Shown: in pieces, positions 57,376 to 64,000 of the stretch
Layout of the letters: each line of letters opens with the position of its first letter
How positions within the stretch are numbered: position 1 is the first letter of the stretch
NCBI RefSeq assembly: GCF_026248825.1
Contig: NZ_CP110973.1
Coordinates: 3,553,001 to 3,617,000, forward strand
Reading direction: 5' to 3'
Source of the DNA: Larkinella insperata
Lineage (GTDB): Bacteria > Bacteroidota > Bacteroidia > Cytophagales > Spirosomataceae
Length of the DNA stretch: 64,000 nucleotides
The notes under the pieces: model-generated
Told to the model about the DNA's origin: nothing
Database searches by the model: none
The model's input: only the letters and a program-made list of their open reading frames with translations
Position numbers and translations under genes: made by a program

Positions 57376-59538
57376 TTAACCCTTGTCCAATTCCGGCATC
57401 AACTCTTTCAGGATTTTTTGGGCCGCTACCGAAATGACCGTTCCGGGACCGAAGACGCCTTTGACCCCCGCATCGTACAGAAACTGATAATCCTGGGCTG
57501 GAATGACGCCCCCGGCAATGACCAGAATGTCGTCGCGGCCAATTTTTCGCAGCTCGTCGATCAGTTGCGGTACCAGCGTTTTGTGTCCGGCGGCCAGGCT
57601 CGACACCCCGACAATATGGACATCGTTTTCGGCCGCCTGACGGGCCACTTCCGCGGGCGTCTGAAACAACGGCCCCATATCCACATCGAAACCCAGATCG
57701 GCAAAGCTCGTAGCAATGACTTTAGCGCCCCGGTCGTGACCATCCTGCCCCATTTTGGCGACCAGGATACGGGGGCGACGGCCGTCGTATTCAGCAAAAC
57801 GGTCGGTTAGCTGGCGGGCCAGCCGGAAGTTTTCGTCGTCGGAAACCTCCGCTGAGTAAATGCCCGATACGGCCCGAATGGTGGCTTTGTGACGGCCAAC
57901 GGCTTTTTCCATAGCGTACGAAATTTCTCCTAAAGTGGCCCGGCGCCGGGCGGCTTCGATGGCAAGAGCCAGCAGGTTGTTGGTAAATCCGGGAGCCGAC
58001 GGTTCGGCGGTTCGACGGGCAGCTTCCGTGATGGCGGCCAACGCGGCCTCTACCTGATCCGGGTTTCGCCCGGCTTTAACGTCGTTGATGCTCCGGATCT
58101 GGGCTTCCCGAACGGCCTGATTGTCGACTTCCAGCAGTTCGAGCGCGGTTTCTGATTCGGAACGGTATTGGTTGACGCCCACAATCACGTCTTTGCCCGC
58201 GTCGATCCGGGCCTGTTTGCGGGCCGCAGCTTCTTCAATGCGCAGCTTCGGCAGACCGGTTTCGATGGCTTTGGTCATGCCGCCGAGTGTTTCCACCTCC
58301 TGAATCAACGCCCAGGCTTTCTGAATCAACTGATCCGTCAGGTACTCAACGTAATAAGAACCGCCCCACGGATCGACCACGGCGGTAACGTCGGTTTCGT
58401 GTTGCAGATAAAGCTGCGTGTTGCGGGCAATCCGGGCCGAGAAGTCGGTGGGCAGCGCGATGGCTTCGTCCAGGGAGTTGGTGTGCAGCGATTGGGTGTG
58501 CCCCAGCACGGCCGCCAGGGCTTCCACGCAGGTCCGGGCTACGTTGTTGAACGGGTCCTGCTCGGTCAGGCTGTACCCGCTGGTCTGGCAATGCGTCCGC
58601 AGCGCCAGCGACTTTGGGTTTTTTGGGTGAAACGGCTTGACCAGAGCGGCCCAGAGAACCCGGGCGGCCCGCATCTTGGCAATTTCCATGAAGTGGTTCA
58701 TGCCGATGCCCCAGAAAAAAGACAACCGGGGCGCAAACTCGTCAATGCTCATGCCGGCCTTCAAACCCGTTCGGATGTATTCCAGGCCGTCGGCCAGGGT
58801 ATAGGCCAGTTCCAGTTGCGCCGGAGCACCCGCTTCGTGCATGTGGTAACCGCTGATGCTGATGGAGTTGAACTTCGGCATGTAGCGGCTCGTGTAGGCA
58901 AAAATGTCGCCAATGATCCGCATGGACGGCTCGGGGGGGTAGATGTAGGTGTTGCGCACCATAAACTCCTTCAGAATATCGTTCTGAATCGTGCCCGACA
59001 ACTGCTCCGGCCGGATGCCCTGCTCCTCGGCGGCCACGATGTAAAACGCCATAATCGGAATGACCGCGCCGTTCATCGTCATCGAGACGGACATCTGATC
59101 AAGCGGAATCTGGTCGAACAGAACCTTCATGTCTTCGACGGTGTCGATGGCAACCCCGGCTTTTCCTACATCACCGACTACCCGCGGATGATCGGAATCG
59201 TAGCCCCGGTGCGTTGCCAGATCGAACGCCACGGAGAGTCCTTTCTGCCCGGCTGCCAGATTCCGGCGGTAAAATGCGTTGGATGCTTCGGCGGTTGAAA
59301 AACCGGCGTACTGCCGAATGGTCCAGGGCTGCGTGAGGTACATACTGCTGTAGGGGCCACGCAGGAACGGCGGAATGCCGGCCACCGAACCCAGGTGCTG
59401 AGCCTGGGCGAGATCTTCGGGGCCATACTGCGGTTTAATTCGGATGCCTTCGGCGGTCACGACGGAGCGGGTCGACGGAGTACCGGGAGACGGGTCGGCT
59501 TCGGGTTGCGGGGGTGTGGTCCTGAAATCTGGGCGCAT
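57376..59538 (-). CDS. mutB: methylmalonyl-CoA mutase large subunit
   Basis: A 720-residue adenosylcobalamin-dependent enzyme interconverting succinyl-CoA and (R)-methylmalonyl-CoA. The CoA-binding TIM barrel (about 35-560) has RQYAGFSTAEASNAFYR, GLSVAFDLATHRGYDSDHPR and DPWGGSYYVE. The B12 domain (about 585-720) has the cobalt-binding KMGQDGHDRGAKVIA (DxHxxG near 600). The domain order and length match MutB. It lies 18 bp after the small subunit on the same strand. Confidence 0.97.
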   Translation of the reverse strand: MRPDFRTTPPQPEADPSPGTPSTRSVVTAEGIRIKPQYGPEDLAQAQHLGSVAGIPPFLRGPYSSMYLTQPWTIRQYAGFSTAEASNAFYRRNLAAGQKGLSVAFDLATHRGYDSDHPRVVGDVGKAGVAIDTVEDMKVLFDQIPLDQMSVSMTMNGAVIPIMAFYIVAAEEQGIRPEQLSGTIQNDILKEFMVRNTYIYPPEPSMRIIGDIFAYTSRYMPKFNSISISGYHMHEAGAPAQLELAYTLADGLEYIRTGLKAGMSIDEFAPRLSFFWGIGMNHFMEIAKMRAARVLWAALVKPFHPKNPKSLALRTHCQTSGYSLTEQDPFNNVARTCVEALAAVLGHTQSLHTNSLDEAIALPTDFSARIARNTQLYLQHETDVTAVVDPWGGSYYVEYLTDQLIQKAWALIQEVETLGGMTKAIETGLPKLRIEEAAARKQARIDAGKDVIVGVNQYRSESETALELLEVDNQAVREAQIRSINDVKAGRNPDQVEAALAAITEAARRTAEPSAPGFTNNLLALAIEAARRRATLGEISYAMEKAVGRHKATIRAVSGIYSAEVSDDENFRLARQLTDRFAEYDGRRPRILVAKMGQDGHDRGAKVIATSFADLGFDVDMGPLFQTPAEVARQAAENDVHIVGVSSLAAGHKTLVPQLIDELRKIGRDDILVIAGGVIPAQDYQFLYDAGVKGVFGPGTVISVAAQKILKELMPELDKG

Positions 59539-59556
59539 AATGGTTGCAGATTGAGT

Positions 59557-60933
59557 TTATTCGAAAGCTGCCGCTAACCGGCGTTCGGGTAAAACCGGGA
59601 GGGAGTCCGGCATTTCGTCGGGCTGACGGCCGGGCGGGGTGGCTAATCCTTCATCCGTTCGAAACTTCGTGACGCCCACCAGAACCCGGCCGTTTTTAAC
59701 GGCTTCAAGGCTAGCCTGGTAGGATTTTTCGATCTCGTCCCGAAGGAGGCCCTGCTCAAACGCTTTTTGCAAACCACCCCGATCTTCCACCGCCAGGAAC
59801 AGCGCCCAGGCCGATTCGGCCAACTGATGCGTCAGCGTTTCGAGGTAATACGAACCGGCCGCCGGATCGAGCGTTTTGTCCAGATGCGCTTCTTCCTTCA
59901 GCAGAATGGATACGTTCCGGGCAATGCGGCCGGAAAATGCGCCGGGTTCGTCGAAAACCGTATCGTACGGATGGACGGTCAAGGCGTTGCATCCGCCAAT
60001 CACGGCGGCCATCGCTTCCGTTGTGCCCCGGAGCAGGTTGGTGTAGGGCGTGGCCGTAGCGTCGTGAAAAGTGGAGGTTTGGGCGTGGACGAACAAGGAT
60101 TGCTGGTTGAGGAGCGGTGCGTTGTAGTGGCCTACCAGCCGTTGCCAGAGCAGACGGAGGGCGCGGAGTTTGGCGATCTCGGTAAAGTAGCTCGTTCCGA
60201 CCGAAACCGAAAGGGTGGTTTTCGTAAGAAACTGCTCGGGGGATAAACCCGCGTCGGTCAGCGAGTCGTAGAGCTCGACGGCCATGTTCAGCAGAAACGC
60301 CAGTTCCTGCGTGGCGTTGGCTCCAGCGTTATGAAAAACGTGGCTGCTCAGGGTGATGGTCCGGAACTGGGGTGAATCCAGCGTCTGGCGGGTGGCTTCG
60401 GCCAGTTGAGCAAGGCGGTCGCCGGGGGGCGTGCCAAACCGGAGATAACGAAAAAAAGGCTCCTCGAAAATACCGCCCTTCAGCTGGTAGGGCAGAAACT
60501 CCCGCAACTTAGCGACCAGCGTCTGGGCCAGGCCATCCGTCTGAAACCAGATCGGGTTTTCGCTCAGCTTCAGGCCGTTCAGCAGGCGTTTCCAATCGGT
60601 ATCGGCCTTATTTAAACCGGTCAGATCCAGCAGCACCCCGTCGGCCCCGCTGGCCAGGGCGTCGCGCAGGGCGGTGTTGGTATCGCCTGCGGAACGAAAC
60701 CGGATGCGGGTCACCGTCAGCCAGCCCGGCGACCGGCCCGCTACGGTTTGATCGGCTGCCTGGGGCAACCCGTCGCGATCTTCGGCAGTATAAAAAGGTT
60801 CAATTTCAATTCCTTCCGGACTGGTTCGCTTCAGGGACTCAAACGGTTTGCCTTTCAGGTCGGCAACCACCTGCTGCGTCCACTGCGCCTTAGAAACCGG
60901 CGGAAACATTTCTTTTAGATTAAAATCGGTCAT
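59557..60933 (-). CDS. mutA: methylmalonyl-CoA mutase small subunit
   Basis: A 458-residue partner of MutB. The ATG at 60933 starts MTDFNLKEMFPPVSKAQWTQ, the usual opening; the frame extends upstream by 46 unlikely residues. A catalytically inactive TIM barrel fills it: EIEPFYTAED, then LDPAAGSYYLETLTHQLAES in the place of the large subunit motif. The degenerate C-terminal B12 domain seen in actinobacterial MutA is absent, a form typical of Bacteroidetes. It begins the mutA-mutB pair. Confidence 0.93.
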   Translation of the reverse strand: MTDFNLKEMFPPVSKAQWTQQVVADLKGKPFESLKRTSPEGIEIEPFYTAEDRDGLPQAADQTVAGRSPGWLTVTRIRFRSAGDTNTALRDALASGADGVLLDLTGLNKADTDWKRLLNGLKLSENPIWFQTDGLAQTLVAKLREFLPYQLKGGIFEEPFFRYLRFGTPPGDRLAQLAEATRQTLDSPQFRTITLSSHVFHNAGANATQELAFLLNMAVELYDSLTDAGLSPEQFLTKTTLSVSVGTSYFTEIAKLRALRLLWQRLVGHYNAPLLNQQSLFVHAQTSTFHDATATPYTNLLRGTTEAMAAVIGGCNALTVHPYDTVFDEPGAFSGRIARNVSILLKEEAHLDKTLDPAAGSYYLETLTHQLAESAWALFLAVEDRGGLQKAFEQGLLRDEIEKSYQASLEAVKNGRVLVGVTKFRTDEGLATPPGRQPDEMPDSLPVLPERRLAAAFE

Positions 60934-61313
60934 GGTTCTCAGTGCATAAAATGGCTGGATCATTCCAACGGGCAGTCTTAAGGGCTGAAAGCCTGGTCCG
61001 TAGATCAATTTACCAGCTCTATAACGCTTCTTCGCCAAAAAAACCACTTGTTTTAACCCGTTAACGCTCAAGCGATCCGGTCGTTTTTTTCAAAGTTAGG
61101 TCTTTTTGGAGTAAAGCCACCGGCATTGCGGTTGCCATTGGTCGTGACGTTGCATTATTCCTATAATCTATTTCCCTGGCTTGACCAGCAAAAATTTTGC
61201 CTGTATTTTTATCCATACAGAGTTTACAATCGGCCTTGTCAGCTCTGATTTTTTTCCTACTTTTGTCTCCCTTTTTTTACCCACCGGGCTAAGTATCCTC
61301 GGGTAATTGGCTT
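60934..61313. other. divergent mutA-dnaA intergenic region
   Basis: About 380 bp without a gene. It holds a candidate dnaA promoter (61236-61265) and TAACTTTG (minus-strand -7 type) at 61091-61098. A single DnaA-box-like TTATCCATA is at 61209-61217, inside a CTGTAT-N8-ATACAG palindrome (61201-61220). No DnaA-box cluster is seen, so this does not look like oriC. Confidence 0.45.
61236..61265 (+). promoter_or_regulatory. dnaA promoter
   Basis: CTTG (TTG at 61236-61238) and TACTTTTG, a perfect TAnnTTTG box, at 61258-61265 are separated by 19 nt. Transcription would begin near 61272, about 40-60 nt before the dnaA start. Confidence 0.6.
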
Positions 61314-62765
61314 TTGAATTGGCAGAATGTAACAGTGAGCATACCCGTACCCGGCATACAGCGCGAAGCAGTGACGGTCTGGAACCGTTGCCTGCAGGTG
61401 ATTCAGGAGAACATCTCTGACCAGAGTTTCCGGACCTGGTTTGAGCCCATTGTTCCCCTGCGCCTGAATGGCAGCGAACTAACCATCCAGGTCCCGAGCC
61501 AGTTCTTCTACGAATGGCTGGAGGAGAACTATATTCATTTGCTCCGGAAAGCCCTGGACTTTGCCATCGGGCGCCACGGTCAGTTGCAGTACTCCATCAT
61601 TGTCGATAAAGGCGACGAAAGCAGCAAACCGCTGACGGTAAACGTACCGACAACAAAATCACCCCAGACCGCCAAGCCCGATAACGTCGACGCCGACATT
61701 CTGAAGAGTCCGTTCGAAATGAAGGATCTGGACTCGCTGCAACTGGATTCTTACCTGAACCCGGCCTACACGTTTGATAATTTCGTTGAGGGCGATTGCA
61801 ACCGGCTGGGCCGCTCGGCGGGGTTTGCCATCGCGCAGAATCCGGGCACCACGGCTTTCAATCCGCTGATGATTTACGGCGGTGTTGGGTTGGGAAAAAC
61901 GCACCTGGTGCAGGCCGTCGGTAATTACATCAAAAATAACAACCAGGACAAGTTCGTTCTTTACGTCTCTTCCGAGAAGTTTACGACCCAGTTCATCAAC
62001 GCCATCCGGACCGATTCGCTGCGCGATTTCATGAGCTTTTATATGCAGGTCGACGTGCTGATCATCGATGACGTGCAGTTCTGGGCGGGCAAGGAAAAAA
62101 CGCAGGAGACGTTCTTCCACATTTTCAACCACCTGCACGGCGCCAAGAAGCAGATCATCATGACTTCCGACCGGGCACCCCGCGATTTGCAGGGTATGCA
62201 GGATCGGCTTCAGTCGCGGTTCAAGCAGGGGTTGACGGCGGATCTCCAGCAGCCGGACCTGGAAACGCGGACGGCGATCATCCAGAAAAAACTCCAGGCC
62301 GAAGGGATTTTTATCGAGCACAACGTTATTGAATACCTGGCGCACAGCATCAATACGAACGTTCGGGAACTGGAAGGTGTCATTGTGTCGCTGATGGCCC
62401 AGGCGTCGCTCAACCGCCGGGAAATTGACCTGGACCTGGCCCGAAGTACCCTCCGCAACATCGTGATCGATTCGGACAAGGAAGTAACCATTGATACTGT
62501 TCAGGATGTGGTGGCTGATCATTTCAGCATCACGGTGGCGGACCTGAAAAGCAAAAGCCGGAAGAAAGAAGCGGTTTTTCCGCGCCAGATCGCCATGTTC
62601 CTGGCAAAAGAACAGACGGAATTATCACTGAAGTCGATCGGTTACCACTTCGGTGGCCGCGACCACAGCACGGTAATTCACGCCATCCAGACCATCAGCG
62701 ATCTGGTGAGCAACAACCCCCAAATCCGCGAGACCGTCGAAAAATTGAAAGCATCGTTGAAATAA
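61314..62765 (+). CDS. dnaA: chromosomal replication initiator DnaA
   Basis: A 483-residue AAA+ initiator that binds DnaA boxes and melts oriC. Domain I (about 15-95, VWNRCLQVIQENISDQSFRT), a linker, then Walker A GGVGLGKTHL (about 192-201), Walker B LIIDDVQFW, and the C-terminal DNA-binding domain with FGGRDHSTVIHA. No ATG precedes the domain: the frame opens at a TTG (61314), and a GTG at 61335 is an equally plausible start. It is not next to dnaN or gyrB. It reads away from the mutA-mutB pair. Confidence 0.96.
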   Translation: MNWQNVTVSIPVPGIQREAVTVWNRCLQVIQENISDQSFRTWFEPIVPLRLNGSELTIQVPSQFFYEWLEENYIHLLRKALDFAIGRHGQLQYSIIVDKGDESSKPLTVNVPTTKSPQTAKPDNVDADILKSPFEMKDLDSLQLDSYLNPAYTFDNFVEGDCNRLGRSAGFAIAQNPGTTAFNPLMIYGGVGLGKTHLVQAVGNYIKNNNQDKFVLYVSSEKFTTQFINAIRTDSLRDFMSFYMQVDVLIIDDVQFWAGKEKTQETFFHIFNHLHGAKKQIIMTSDRAPRDLQGMQDRLQSRFKQGLTADLQQPDLETRTAIIQKKLQAEGIFIEHNVIEYLAHSINTNVRELEGVIVSLMAQASLNRREIDLDLARSTLRNIVIDSDKEVTIDTVQDVVADHFSITVADLKSKSRKKEAVFPRQIAMFLAKEQTELSLKSIGYHFGGRDHSTVIHAIQTISDLVSNNPQIRETVEKLKASLK

Positions 62766-62846
62766 CGTTTGTCGGTATTGTTTCCTGAGAAAGTGACTTA
62801 ATGAGTCTCTCTTACTCTGAACTAGAAACGATAAACCGCTACGCCG

Positions 62847-63806
62847 TTGGTCCGCTATTTGTCCCGCCAACAGATCGACGTTAATGCCTACGACCGGTGC
62901 ATCGCGAACTCCCCGCACCGGCTCATCTACGCGTTTTCCTGGTATCTGGATGTAGTATCGCCGGATTGGAAACTCCTGGTGGAAGGTGAGTATGAGCGGG
63001 TAATGCCGTTGCCCGTTCGCCCACGGTACGGGGTGAAAGCCATCATTCAGCCTCTTTTTTGTCACCAGTTAGGCCTATTTGCCGCCAACGAAACGCCCGA
63101 TGCAACGGTGATCGCTCGCTTTCTGCGCGTGCTGCAGCAACACATCCGTTACGTTCCTTCCTATCAGTTTCAGGCCGCAAATACGTCCAGCCTGACCGCT
63201 GAAGCCGGGCAACTGGTCCCGATGACCAACCATGTGCTGAATCTGCAAAAACCGTATGTTGAATTGGCCGCCGGGTACTCGAACGGCCAGAAATGGAACC
63301 TCAAACACGGTTTGCGGCAAGGCTGGGAATTCACGGAAACCGGCGACATTACTCCGCTGATCGAGTTGTTTCGAACGTATAATACCACTGGCATTGGGCA
63401 GGTTGCGAAGGATGCATACGCGAAGCTTCAGCGGTTGGTGGCGGTGTTGCAGGAACGGCAGCAGGTCCGTATCCGGGTGGCCCGGCGCAACGGCCGGATT
63501 GAAGCGGGGAATTTGCTGGTGACGGATGCAAACCGGGTGATTCACCTGTTCTGCTCGGCCAGCCCGGAGGGCCGGAAGGGCAATGCCCGGACCGTCATTC
63601 TGGACCAGTTTATCCGGGAGTACGCCGGACAACCCGTTTGGTTTGACTTCGAAAGCCCCGAAGTAGAGAGTCTGGCCGCGTTTAACCGGGGGTTTGGGGC
63701 GGAACCGGAGTCGTATGTTCGGCTGGTGAGCAACCGGTTGCCGGGGCCGGTGCGGTTTTTGCACCAAATCAAAAAGTGGCTACACCAAACGTTTTGGCGC
63801 CGATGA
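62847..63806 (+). CDS. FemAB/GNAT-like protein, tandem copy 1
   Basis: A 319-residue cytoplasmic protein. The GNAT-like fold of the FemAB type is suggested by RLIYAFSWYLDVVSPDWKLL and ERVMPLPVRPRYGVKAIIQP near the start, and by VRIRVARRNGRIEAGNLLVT and FDFESPEVESLAAFNRGFGA later. FemAB proteins attach amino acids to peptidoglycan precursors, but many relatives have other roles. The TTG start is supported because the next gene begins with an aligned MIIRYLDR. The stop overlaps the next start (ATGA). Confidence 0.72.
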   Translation: MVRYLSRQQIDVNAYDRCIANSPHRLIYAFSWYLDVVSPDWKLLVEGEYERVMPLPVRPRYGVKAIIQPLFCHQLGLFAANETPDATVIARFLRVLQQHIRYVPSYQFQAANTSSLTAEAGQLVPMTNHVLNLQKPYVELAAGYSNGQKWNLKHGLRQGWEFTETGDITPLIELFRTYNTTGIGQVAKDAYAKLQRLVAVLQERQQVRIRVARRNGRIEAGNLLVTDANRVIHLFCSASPEGRKGNARTVILDQFIREYAGQPVWFDFESPEVESLAAFNRGFGAEPESYVRLVSNRLPGPVRFLHQIKKWLHQTFWRR

Positions 63807-64000
63807 TCATTCGCTACCTCGACCGCTCCGCGCTGGATCCGGATCGCTGGGATGATTGCGTACGGGCATCGTCGCAGCGCCTGGTTTACGCGGCTTCGTG
63901 GTACCTGGACGCCCTGACGACCGGCGACAAAGCACCGTATTGGGGCGGTATCGTGGCCGAAGAACAGGGGGGGTATGTGGCCGTGATGCCGGTAGTTTAC
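63803..64000 (+). CDS. FemAB/GNAT-like protein, tandem copy 2, 3'-truncated
   Basis: The frame opens at ATG 63803 and runs off the window after 66 codons. The start MIIRYLDRSALDPDRWDDC aligns with the beginning of the preceding protein, and RLVYAASWYLDALT matches RLIYAFSWYLDVVS, so this is a tandem paralogue. The start codon overlaps the upstream stop by ATGA, suggesting translational coupling and joint function. Confidence 0.75.
   Translation, partial: MIIRYLDRSALDPDRWDDCVRASSQRLVYAASWYLDALTTGDKAPYWGGIVAEEQGGYVAVMPVVY

Noticed and set aside
61072..61313. Replication origin upstream of dnaA
   Set aside because: Only one imperfect DnaA-box-like sequence and no AT-rich unwinding repeats.

Overview
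This window looks like a chromosomal stretch from a Bacteroidetes bacterium, most likely order Cytophagales (Spirosoma/Larkinella-like). The evidence is SusC/SusD outer-membrane pairs, proteins with type IX secretion (T9SS) C-terminal sorting domains, Bacteroidetes-type promoters (TTTG or TTG, about 19 nt, then TAnnTTTG), few Shine-Dalgarno sequences, and moderately high GC. The genus is inference; no rRNA or tRNA gene was seen. Density is high, with about 57 protein genes, no insertion sequence, prophage or CRISPR.

Layout. 1-7.7 kb holds the 3' part of a SusD gene, then on the minus strand a SusC-SusD operon followed by a secreted endonuclease/exonuclease/phosphatase-fold enzyme and a DUF2237 protein. 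8.1-10.8 kb is a minus-strand rsmA-mgtE-dtd operon. 10.9-22.5 kb is the most unusual part: eight co-oriented genes encoding membrane proteins, a von Willebrand A-like lipoprotein, a tubulin/FtsZ-like GTPase, a 1193-residue protein with a C-terminal actin/Hsp70-type ATPase domain, a membrane-spanning coiled-coil protein, and two tandem membrane proteins ending in a WG repeat. It converges, with no intergenic base, on a minus-strand trio of exported proteins (22.5-24.5 kb). 24.7-29.3 kb holds a large hybrid histidine kinase, a RidA protein and a HxlR regulator. 29.3-39.3 kb is mainly housekeeping: an outer-membrane barrel, a Kbp-like LysM protein, a VOC protein, a GT-C/TPR protein, and a pheT - coiled coil - zapA - rny row.

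39.4-49.1 kb includes an FdtA/FdtB-like aminosugar pair, riboflavin synthase with a possibly structured leader, a PASTA protein, two T9SS cargo proteins (one an M1 peptidase), rhodanese, miaA, DUF4230 and VOC genes. 49.2-57.2 kb holds a cytochrome c/propeller protein, an NFACT (RqcH-like) protein, an AGE-family epimerase, an MBL-fold hydrolase, a CheY-like regulator and a WapI-like protein. 57.4-64 kb contains methylmalonyl-CoA mutase (both subunits), dnaA, and two tandem FemAB/GNAT-like genes, the last cut by the window end.

The main candidate for an undescribed system is the 10.9-22.5 kb cluster. It pairs a tubulin-type and an actin-type nucleotide-binding protein with envelope proteins in one apparent operon. 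The fold assignments rest on motifs read directly; the idea of a membrane-associated cytomotive or envelope machine is inference. Starts were moved inward from the longest reading frame wherever a signal peptide, family alignment or gene spacing favoured a later codon.
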